A stretch of 64,000 bases of DNA, from NCBI RefSeq assembly GCF_020509005.1, contig NC_063021.1, positions 1,054,001 to 1,118,000 on the forward strand. Direction: 5' to 3'. Position numbers and translations under genes: made by a program. Source of the DNA: Fulvia fulva (Eukaryota > Ascomycota > Dothideomycetes > Mycosphaerellales > Mycosphaerellaceae). Each line of letters begins with the position of its first letter. Position 1 is the stretch's first letter. Of the stretch, positions 56,608-64,000 are shown in pieces. The notes below the pieces were generated by a model, which was given only the letters and a program-made list of their open reading frames with translations, was not told where the DNA came from and searched no databases.

Positions 56608-56887
56608 GCGCTGCATTCATATTGATGAACACTGTGCATACTGGAACAGCTCGTCTGTGTCAATTGTCTAATGTCTTATGTGAGAGCATTTACTGTACTT
56701 CTTGGCGGCCTGATATGGGCATGGTGACGGCACATCCCCGGCGGATTTGCATTCACTTATCAGAATGGGGACTGTAGCATAGCATATGCAGAGGACAAAT
56801 ACGATGACCGCCTTCACGGCGAGTGTACCCTCGCAGTCGCCTTTGCGCGTACATACAAGTTGGCTAATCTGGTCCATCATCTTCAGC

Positions 56888-57780
56888 TTACAGCGTGTTC
56901 TCGTTGATGGTGAAGCCACTACCGCGGAGGTCAGCACAGTACAACGTCAAAGTGGCGCAAGAACGACTAACCCATCGATTGGTAGATTCACACCATTCAC
57001 CAAGCTCATCCGTGGAGTGCTTAATAACACAACTGCGTCCCCGACTTCGCTGAAACTGGCTATGCGCCCTTGACGTGCTTCATAGACCTTCCAAGCCTCT
57101 GGAGGTAGAGAGCCGTCCTCGAAGTTCGACTTCAACAGATCCGTCGTCAAGAATCCCGGGGAGACTGCGTTGACACGGATTCCATGGCCTCGACCTTCAA
57201 GTGCAGCAGCTTTGGTGATGCCGACCACGCCGTGCTTCGCACTCGTGTAGCCACTGGTACCAGCACCTGCCTGGATCGAATTGACAGAGGCCGCATTGAC
57301 GATGGAGCCTAACTGCGGCACTCGGCCTTCTTCAACGCCCTCAATCGAGCTTTGCTTTAGCATTTGCTTCAGCTCATGCTTCACGCATACCCATACGCCA
57401 GTAAGATTCACATCGATGACCTTCTTATAATCTTCAAGCGCAATATCCCAGGACATGGCTAGCGGGCCAACGACTCCGGCGAAGTTTGCCGCATAATCGA
57501 TGCGGCCGAACTCTTCGACTGTTTTGGCGATGGCTCGTTCTACGTCTTCTTCCTTGGTCACGTCGGCGCGAATGATGATGCATTTGGTACCGAATGCCTC
57601 GACAGCTTCCTTGCCTTTCTTGAATGTTTCGCTGCCTTCTGCGAAGATGTCGACGAGTGCCACGCCTTTGGATCCTTCTTTCGCGAATGCGACGCCGATG
57701 GCATTGCCTAGTCCTCTGGCTCCGCCTGTGATGAATGCGATTCCTGGAGCGACTGGTGCGGTGCGAAGCTGAGACGACAT
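56888..57780 (-). CDS. short-chain dehydrogenase/reductase
   Basis: Two exons, 57780-56972 and 56918-56888, encode 279 aa. The 53-bp intron (GTTAGT, CTGAC branch site, GGTAG) near the end restores the family ending P-I-D-G-G-F-T-I-N. Classical SDR motifs are present: nucleotide-binding T-G-G-A-R-G-L-G near residue 18, an N-x-A-G variant (N-F-A-G), the catalytic Ser in N-A-A-S-V-N-S, Y-T-S-A-K with Tyr and Lys, and V-S-P-G after the active site. It uses NAD(H) or NADP(H) to interconvert an alcohol and a ketone; the substrate is not evident. There is no targeting signal, so it is probably cytosolic. It lies 280 bp from the convergent Rab GAP gene. Confidence 0.93.
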
Positions 57781-58354
57781 GGTGGCGATTTACAGCTTGA
57801 AGTTGGCGAGGGCGCGCAATATACTTACTGCGGCGCTCTTATGATACAGTGTTCCTTTGCACCAACATACCTCCTCTATTGCCCCTCCCGGTAGCTGAGT
57901 TCAACACCTCGGGTGCTTACTGGTCCTCGACAGTGGCTAACATTTGCCGGACCTGAAGTTCCCTTCCCAAGAACAGCATCATGAGCCACGATGGAGTAGC
58001 TGCCAGATTGAATCACAGCAGGCTGGGCAGGCCTCTTCAATTCATCTCAAGAATAGATCACACGTCACCGGTGACACGAACTCTCGCATGCCACTTTCGT
58101 GAGCTCACCACCCCGGAATCTTGCTAGCCTCATACAGCAATCAAGACGCGATGAGCACACGATCAAGCTGCACGATCGTCCAGCTTACCCCGCATTATCT
58201 GGCAAGCATGTGCGTAGCGTGACAATCATGTGCGTTGCTTATTAGATAGCCTGAGCGTGGGCAGACTGCCAGTAACAATAAAGAGAGCTGACCTGCTTCG
58301 ACTTGCCTCGACTACTATCTCATCGTTCTTGCTATTGATCTCGCCAGAAACATC
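57781..58354. promoter_or_regulatory. divergent promoter region, SDR / small Ser-rich protein
   Basis: This 574-bp region holds both upstream regions. The stretch just before 58355 is C/T- and ATC-rich, like a leader. No specific site was recognised. Confidence 0.5.
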
Positions 58355-58862
58355 ATGTCTAGCCCAAACTCAACCCCGACAGCACCATGGCAAGATCGCC
58401 GAGGAATGTTTCAGCGAGGAAAGGAAGTCCATGAGCCAGCTAGGAAGATGTCAGGCAGTGGAGGGACTGGCGTGATCGAAGCAGTCCGGAGAGCATCGAC
58501 CAGCAGCCAGAGCGACAAGTCACTTGTCAGCAACCCATTGAGCAACGATCCAGCATCTCCTGCCTCCCCAAGCACCACGGCGAGACGCCGAGTAAGTCCA
58601 CGCCCACCATCATACTACCTAACATAGTCACTCCATAAGCTCACACAGATCACAGTCCTCAGCAGCCTCCTCCGGCCTCTTCAGTAACCTAACCCACCAC
58701 AAACGCGGCAGCGAAGACTACGCCGACCGCCGAGCAAGCCAGACAGAAGGTTACGGCCAAGGCGGTGCCGTTAGCGGATGGTTTAACAAGACGTTCAGAG
58801 GCATCCAAAGCCCCGCTGCTCCTGGGCAGACACAGCAGGAGAAGAGAGGTGTGATGGAGTGA
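58355..58862 (+). CDS. small Ser-rich protein, unknown function
   Basis: Two exons, 58355-58591 and 58656-58862, encode 147 aa. The donor is GTAAGT. Of two nearby acceptors only the second (ATCACAG before 58656) keeps the frame; the first leads to a stop. The protein is hydrophilic and Ser/Arg-rich, with R-R-A-S and R-R-R-S sites that fit basophilic kinases. It has a W-Q-D-R-R-G-M-F-Q-R-G block at the start and G-G-A-V-S-G-W-F-N-K-T-F-R-G-I near the end. I think similar short proteins occur across filamentous ascomycetes, but I know no assigned function. Confidence 0.75.
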
Positions 58863-59286
58863 CTATCCGAACGTGGGCCTGAAGCTTGATCCTGACGAGT
58901 TTGTCGTTTCGTTGCGTAGGGGCGGGCCGCGCTGGTGATACACAAGAGCAGGCGAGACAAGCGGGGCAAGCTGCGAATCGACCGGAGGTACGGAGAGATG
59001 ATTCGTTTTATGGGCAGTTGTATTAGGGCGCTGGAAGGGTGGTGGGATTGGGGGAGGTACAAAGGGATATGGGATGATGATGATGATGGGATGAAATATG
59101 TATGTGTAGGTTATGACTTTTTCGTTGCTGTATGAACACATATATGCATTTCACTGTTATGCTGCTTGAAACTCCATCAACATTGGCTTTCACTCGACTC
59201 AGCATCCTATGTCACACATCTCCACCCGATACGCCCAGCCCAGTCCGTGTCACATACTCGAAGTGCCATAGCTCAAGACACTGCGT
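58863..59286. other. spacer, no gene seen
   Basis: This 424-bp stretch has a short GAT microsatellite near 59074-59088. No supported gene is seen. Confidence 0.5.
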
Positions 59287-59526
59287 TCATGTTGCAACAA
59301 CCTTAGATCGCTGTCTGCTAGCCTTGCAACCTTTGAGGAGTCCCGACCAGCGCAGCCAGCCTTTGATCCAGCGCAGGCAAGTTCCAATCCAGTACAGCAC
59401 GACTGGAGGGATGCACACGAGCGCGAGGATTTCGAGCGCCTCGAGAATGCTGTGGCACCACGCGGCAAAAAGTGCGGTGATGGCTAGTGCAGAGGCGGTG
59501 AAGAATAGAGCGACGAGAGAGAACAT
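59287..59526 (-). CDS. small hydrophobic membrane protein candidate, 79 aa
   Basis: This short frame begins M-F-S-L-V-A-L-F-F-T. It has two strong hydrophobic segments (about residues 3-24 and 28-52) followed by a basic tail with W-I-K-G-W-L-R-W and K-A-S-R-Q-R-S-K. The clean split between hydrophobic core and basic end is more like a protein than chance. It lies just beyond the RING-finger array on the same strand, so it could be the membrane tail of a lost paralogue, but I see no RING remnant next to it. It may also be spurious. Confidence 0.45.
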   Translation of the reverse strand: MFSLVALFFTASALAITALFAAWCHSILEALEILALVCIPPVVLYWIGTCLRWIKGWLRWSGLLKGCKASRQRSKVVAT

Positions 59527-59963
59527 GTCGTCGATGGTTCGTGCAGCTCTTCGAGCGCGAGGACAGAACAGCTGAGATGTAGTCCGTGCACTAGCGTTTA
59601 ATCACATGTGTCATTCGTGTGTCGTGTGTTGCATAGTGCTGAGTGAATGCAAAAAGAGGATACAAGCGGATGGGGATGATCTCTTTGTTGTACGATCGGA
59701 ACACAAGTCTCGTTATATTCATTGTCTGGTCCTCCGTGGTGATTCGAACTAGTCCGAAGCCGTCGCCCGAAAGAGCAAGCGCGTATACTCCGTTCGAAAG
59801 ATCTCGTAACGGTGCAGGTCAAATTCATTAGTGTGCTCCTCGCAGCTTGTAATCCCTTGTTACCAGAAGTGCGACAATATTTCGGGGTGCAAAGAGAGAA
59901 CGACCAGATCAAGGCAGCAAGCGTGCATAGCTAATGGGCAGCCCTGACGTGTGCCTCATGCCA
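59527..59963. other. spacer downstream of the RING array
   Basis: This 437-bp stretch has no supported gene and no recognisable RING remnant. Confidence 0.5.
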
Positions 59964-60629
59964 CTACTGCATTAGCATACGGCATAGATGCCACAGACCA
60001 TTCGAGATGATCGAGTTACCAAACAACAACGCCACTGCCAGCCAGGGAACGATAATGACGAAGCTCGCCCAGGAGCGATCGTGATCAGGACCATTCGACA
60101 CTTGACGCCACAAGTCTGGACCTGCATCGAGCACTGCACGTGTGCAATAGTAAAGTTCCCGCCAGCAAACTGGAGCCGCGACCAGGTAGATCGAATGATA
60201 GCTGAACGCCAGAATGATGGCTGCCGTAGTGTTGAAAACCGCTGCCACGAAGGTGTATCTTAGCAGAAGCTCAGTCCTTCCTGCCTCTGGAGCCACCACG
60301 ATGGCCTGGCATTGTGGACAGCGTCTGTTCTCGCAACCAGCAGCGAATCAGTCTCTATTCAAAAGTCAGCACGTCGAGTCGCAAACCGAGGAGTATCCCG
60401 TCTTACCTTACACAACCTTCACAGATAACATGCCCACATGGGTCGATGCGAACAGGCAATTCGCACACGTCGCGACACACGATACAGTCATCCTCAACCC
60501 GACCACGCACTCGGTGGAAATGCTTCTCGAAGAAGATAGCGCGAGTCGGGAGAGACTTTGAGTCGCCTTAGGGATGCACTGTAATGCCACATAGCCCACC
60601 AAGGCTGCGACGAGTATCGTGGTAATCAT
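59964..60629 (-). pseudogene. RING-finger membrane protein, copy 1 (broken)
   Basis: Its exon plan matches the two neighbouring paralogues: exon 1 at 60629-60407, a 52-bp intron, exon 2 at 60354-59964. It starts with a membrane segment (I-L-V-A-A-L-V-G-Y-V-A-L) and C-I-P-K. One missing base after that shifts the frame. In the next frame the RING reads C-I-V-C-R-D..C-G-H-V-I-C-E-G-C-V-R. Exon 2 opens D-stop-F where the paralogues have (D/N)-W-F (TGG to TGA), then C-P-Q-C completes the C3HC4 pattern, followed by four hydrophobic segments. Two independent defects make it a likely pseudogene. Confidence 0.82.
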
Positions 60630-61027
60630 TTGGTCGTTGCTCCGCCTTGTGAGGGTTTGAGTCAATGGAAGATGATCTGCTATTAGCAAGAGATGACTGG
60701 TGGGTAAAGGTGGGCGCTTGGGCTTTAAAAACGCCTCACATGATTCAGTGAATGCGCACCCTAATCGCGCTTCTCGAGTGAACATCCATTCTCTTGTCTT
60801 GAAGGCCCAATACACACGCTCCCGCTAGACTTCCGATCACTTTGCTCGTCAAAGGCGCCGTCAGCAAGTACCAATTCTGCTTGATGTTTTCGGACCTTGT
60901 TCAAGCTCATTGGCCTCCATTCTCACAATCGACTTCCTTCGTCGACTCCAGCCACGGGCCAACTCAAGCGAATCTTGATAATCCATGCCTTTGCCAGTTT
61001 GTTCAGCTAGGCACCAAGGATGTAGGT
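60630..61027. promoter_or_regulatory. upstream region of RING copy 1
   Basis: This 398-bp spacer contains AGTGAATGCGC at 60747-60757, about 120 bp before the start codon. The same word lies about 100 bp before the start of copy 2 (61766-61776), so the duplicated unit probably included promoter sequence. The role of the word is unknown. Confidence 0.45.
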
Positions 61028-61666
61028 CTATAGCCAGAACAGGGAGAACAAGAAGGCCACCAGACACCACGGACCCACCAAAAACACCGTGCCTGTGACG
61101 AGATCGATCATCGCTCCGTGAGTCATTTCTTGCCACCACTTTCCCCCATAAAATAGCATGCCAGTGCCACATTCGCGGACCAAGACGAAGTGCGCGATCA
61201 TCACGATGAGGTAGAGGATGCTGCGTGAGACAGAGAATACCAGCGCCATGACGAAGCTCATCACCCCGGCCGTGAAGATGATGCTGAGGATAGCCTCTGA
61301 GATGTCAGTCTCTGCGTACAGCACCTCGACTTGGCATTGTGGGCAGCGCTTGTTTCCTCGTCTTGGTGAGAACCAGTCCCTGCTTCGAGTCAGCACACTG
61401 TCTCGAGTCGAGGAATGGACGACTAACCTCAGACAGCCTTCACATGTGATGTGACCGCAGAGCTTGATGCGAACAGGGGAGTTGCAGGCATCACGACAGA
61501 CGATGCACACGTTGTTGGTGGGCCACCCGATCCGGTGCAGGTGATGACTGAAGAACTCCCTGCGGCTCGGTAGCTTGCGTGTGTTGATGTCTGGCTTCGC
61601 GGTCGGTATGCAGCGCCATGCGATGTAGCCCGACACAGCTGCAGTGCTTGAGATGGCGCCCGTCAT
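61028..61666 (-). CDS. RING-finger membrane protein, copy 2
   Basis: Two exons, 61666-61428 and 61379-61028, encode 196 aa. The 48-bp intron (GTTAGT, CTGAC, GCAG) has no stop and is a multiple of three, so keeping it would give a 212-aa form with 16 residues inserted inside the RING. The order is a short N-terminal hydrophobic segment, L-P-S-R-R-E-F-F, then a C3HC4 RING: C-I-V-C..C-G-H-I-T-C-E-G-C..D-W-F..C-P-Q-C (about residues 50-97). Two long hydrophobic regions follow, with a final segment ending L-F-S-L-F-W-L. RING-HC domains usually recruit E2 enzymes, so it is a likely membrane-bound ubiquitin ligase. Its membrane and target are unknown. Confidence 0.82.
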   Translation of the reverse strand: MTGAISSTAAVSGYIAWRCIPTAKPDINTRKLPSRREFFSHHLHRIGWPTNNVCIVCRDACNSPVRIKLCGHITCEGCLRLVVHSSTRDSVLTRSRDWFSPRRGNKRCPQCQVEVLYAETDISEAILSIIFTAGVMSFVMALVFSVSRSILYLIVMIAHFVLVRECGTGMLFYGGKWWQEMTHGAMIDLVTGTVFLVGPWCLVAFLFSLFWL

Positions 61667-61947
61667 TGTGTCAATGCTTTTCCAGTTGATGGAATTTGCG
61701 AGACAGGAGGGAAGATTCGGCTTTATACTCGTGGGCGCACAGACACGTGAAATTGTGCATACCCGAGTGAATGCGCGCTTCGTCCATTTAAGACCTTTCA
61801 AAGTAACGGGCGATCGCGCTCACAGGTGATCTTAGGTACTGTAGCTGTCAGTCTGCGATACTACCTAATTCATGGCTGACCTGGCTGCAGCTGTGTGTCT
61901 TCGATGCTCCCGATCCATGAAAAAAATGCCTTCTAGCTCGTGCGCAA

Positions 61948-62748
61948 TCAACCGTCTTTCCATGCCCACGGATGTTCTCGTAGCTCTTCATCTGTTAGCA
62001 GAACCAATATAACGACCAGAACTGGTACGATATATGATCTGACCCAGAGTAAATGTAGCATATCGGCTGCTTCATGGCAACCACAGAGCAACATCCCTAC
62101 AGCGCAAAGGCCGTCTGTGTATCCGCCCATGCTGAGCATCCGCCACCAATCTGCACCGCTGGTCCGCATCAAATCGACTCCAAAGTGAGTGCCAACGGTC
62201 AGCGCCGAGATCGAGGAGATAAACTTCGCAGCCACGAGCAATCTTTGCCAGTCCATAGTATGAAATTGCCAGGCGGAGCAGGTGACGAATTGCCAATTGA
62301 TGATGGTGGCTAAGAAAACAGCCGCGGTGAACGTGGTGCTCAGCAACAGCTCAGATGTCCCCGTTCCCTGAGCTAGCACTATCATTTGACACTGAGGACA
62401 GCGATTGTTCTCGAGTCTCGCGGCGAACCAGTTTCTAGAACATAAATGTCAGCATGACTCATCATGCAACACCTCAGGAGGGCGGTCTCACCTGGCACAC
62501 TCCTCGCAGAAGATATGTCCACAAAGCTCGCTTCGGACCGGCTTGTCGGGGGCATCTCTGCATATAATGCAGTCCTCCGTCGGTTCGTTGACAGTCTTGC
62601 GGAGGTGATGGTCAAGGAATTCCCGTCGGTTGGGAAGTCTTTGTGCGCATTTATGGCTGTTGCGCTCTGCTTTTGGGATGTAGCGGTAAGCCACTACAGC
62701 TGCGACAACGGCCAGTGCAAGTCCGGTGTAATGCTTGCAGTCTTCCAT
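61948..62748 (-). CDS. RING-finger membrane protein, copy 3
   Basis: Two exons, 62748-62492 and 62434-61948, encode 247 aa. The 57-bp intron (GTGAGA...TTCTAG) falls at the same codon of the RING as in the other two copies. The N-terminal segment L-A-L-A-V-V-A-A-V-V-A-Y is followed by I-P-K-A, L-P-N-R-R-E-F-L-D-H-H-L, then the RING C-I-I-C-R-D..C-G-H-I-F-C-E-E-C..N-W-F..C-P-Q-C. Four hydrophobic segments follow. All eight zinc ligands are present. It begins 145 bp after the stop of the MFS gene on the same strand. Ubiquitin ligase activity is inferred from the RING class. Confidence 0.85.
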
Positions 62749-62892
62749 GTTGTAGGTTGGGTTGGTTAATGTGTGAGATGGAAGCTTGCAAGTCTTACTG
62801 AGGAAATTTATAGTCGAGGGGAAAAGACTGTCCTCAAAAATGGTAGCCGGCATCCTGGGCGGCTAATGTCCTCAATCCGTATTATCAGCATA

Positions 62893-64000
62893 TCACTGTT
62901 GTACATTACTCTGTCGTTGTTTGCTCTCTGCCTTTTCTTTCTTAGCTCTCCTCCAAGCAATACCATAACGCATGCATACTACCGGCCCTGCAAACAGAAG
63001 GGTGTTAGCCATACTCGATAACCACGTGGCAGTGTCTTAGACTATAGTGGACATAGAGTGCGGCATGCAGCGCATGTCTCGCGCGGTCCACCATAGTCAA
63101 AGTCATTGCTCGATGCCTGATATCCTCCGAGTACGTACCAAGACACGAGATAAGAAAGATGATCGCCAGTGTTGTGTAGGCCCACCTTTGAGCTTAGTCA
63201 GCCACACATTGCAGAGAGCTGATTCGGCATAACACTTTTGTAATGATGCACTTACCCATTCCCCATAGCATTACTCATAGGCCTAATAACAGCCGTAGCA
63301 GCTGCGCCAAGCGAGCATCTGACCAGGTTGTTCGCTGCTGTGACAGTAGCCGGCTGGTCAGGATATATGTCGACCAAAAGGACATTCAGCACCTCAGAGG
63401 CTCCTATCAAGCAGCAGCCCAAGAACAACAGAGAGATGATCGGGCCTGCGAGAGTGATCTTCCAGTTCACGGACCAGCCATATGCCATGACTCCTAGAGC
63501 TGTAAGGATCAACATCGGTAGTCCGACTTGCAGTCGGGCACGCTCGATAGGGAATTCGGAGAGGTCGGTCTGTCGATTGCGGGTCAAAGGCACATCGAGA
63601 TGTCTAGCATGCCTCCTGTAATTCCAGTCAAGTAGATATCCGATAGTGAATGCGGAGAATACACCGCCGATCCCTATGGGAAGCTGATAATGGTCAGTTC
63701 ATCTGTAGTGCGTGATCGCAGGATATCAAGACATACAAACATTAAGGCGACGTGTAGCTCGTCGAAATCGTACAGTTCGCGAAACATCGAAGACTTTCCA
63801 GCGAAGACGGCATAGATGCAAGCCATTGCAAGCCCGTTGGTGATTAGTAGCAATGCAGTCTCCAGATCTGCTAGCACGACCAGTGTCGAGATCGGATTTG
63901 GGATGGCGAGCCTGTGATTCTCCCTTAGACGCAATGCCTTCTTTTCGTCTACAGGCAAGCCCTTATGAGCTGTCGACTTGGAGCGGAGGTGGTCCGTAAT
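62893..64000 (-). CDS. MFS transporter, QDR/DHA1-like (5' part beyond window)
   Basis: The four visible exons are 64000-63737 (open to the window edge), 63683-63256, 63185-63139 and 62987-62893. Introns of 53, 70 and 151 bp have GTATGT...ATCAG, GTAAGT...CAAAG and GTACGT...TGCAG borders. The visible protein starts in the central cytosolic loop (L-R-L-R-E-N-H-R-L) and covers the C-terminal six-helix half: A-L-M-F-L-P-I-G-I-G-G, G-Y-L-L-D-W-N-Y-R-R, E-V-L-N-V-L-L-V-D, N-N-L-V-R-C-S-L-G-A-A-A-T-A, ending basic with A-W-R-R-A-K-K-E-K. These blocks match the fungal QDR group of drug:H+ antiporters at the plasma membrane. The substrate is not known. Confidence 0.88.

Noticed and set aside
60407..60629. 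Very short intron to rescue the frame of RING copy 1
   Set aside because: The only GT..AG pairs near the shift would give introns of about 21-24 bp, too short for this genome, and the separate nonsense codon in exon 2 would remain.
1..64000. CRISPR array, LTR retrotransposon, rRNA genes, secondary-metabolite cluster
   Set aside because: No regularly spaced repeats, no LTR pair with gag-pol between, no rRNA-like stretch and no PKS/NRPS/terpene synthase core enzyme were seen.

Overview
This is a window from a filamentous ascomycete genome. Genes carry short GT-AG introns (48-135 bp) with CTGAC/CTAAC-type branch sites, and the gene set is typical of Pezizomycotina: a hybrid histidine kinase, ISWI, AIM24, a PRELI/Ups protein, MRJP-like and QDR-type MFS proteins, and 2EXR/F-box-like proteins. 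A transposon block carries the signature of repeat-induced point mutation (RIP). A Dothideomycete (Capnodiales/Mycosphaerellales-like) is my best guess, from family resemblance only.

Bases 1 to about 15300 are a dead transposon block. I read five LINE (Tad1/I-like) copies or fragments in opposing orientations and one Fot1/pogo DNA transposon. All are saturated with CpA-to-TpA changes, so Gln and Trp codons became TAG stops while CpG remains common. The block ends sharply near 15300, beside a 287-bp Tc1-derived MITE and about 1.4 kb of sequence without a convincing gene.

From 17.2 kb the window is gene-rich. In order: hybrid histidine kinase (-), a 299-bp MITE in the shared promoter region, SPRY protein with PPxY motifs (+), aldehyde dehydrogenase (+), unknown 210-aa protein (+), putative cyclase (-), two multi-span membrane proteins (+), ISWI ATPase (-), PRELI/Ups lipid-transfer protein (-), cytoplasmic Trp-tRNA synthetase (+), an unusual protein with half a zinc cluster and a C-terminal membrane segment (-), and AIM24 (+).

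At 46.4-50.0 kb lie two 2EXR-type genes. One is split by a 1242-bp Tc1/mariner element with a clean TA duplication and two nonsense codons in its transposase. Then follow an MRJP/yellow-like secreted protein with a frameshift (-), a Gyp5-like Rab GAP (+), a short-chain dehydrogenase (-) and a small Ser-rich protein (+).

The right end (60-62.7 kb) holds a minus-strand tandem array of three paralogous RING-finger membrane proteins, one of them broken, followed by the C-terminal half of a QDR-like MFS transporter cut by the window edge. The most noteworthy items are this RING array, the split 2EXR gene whose domain is still open from a transposon-derived start, the candidate membrane-tethered half-zinc-cluster protein, and the contrast between the heavily RIPped block and the barely mutated Tc1 element. 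No CRISPR array, rRNA gene or confident tRNA was seen.
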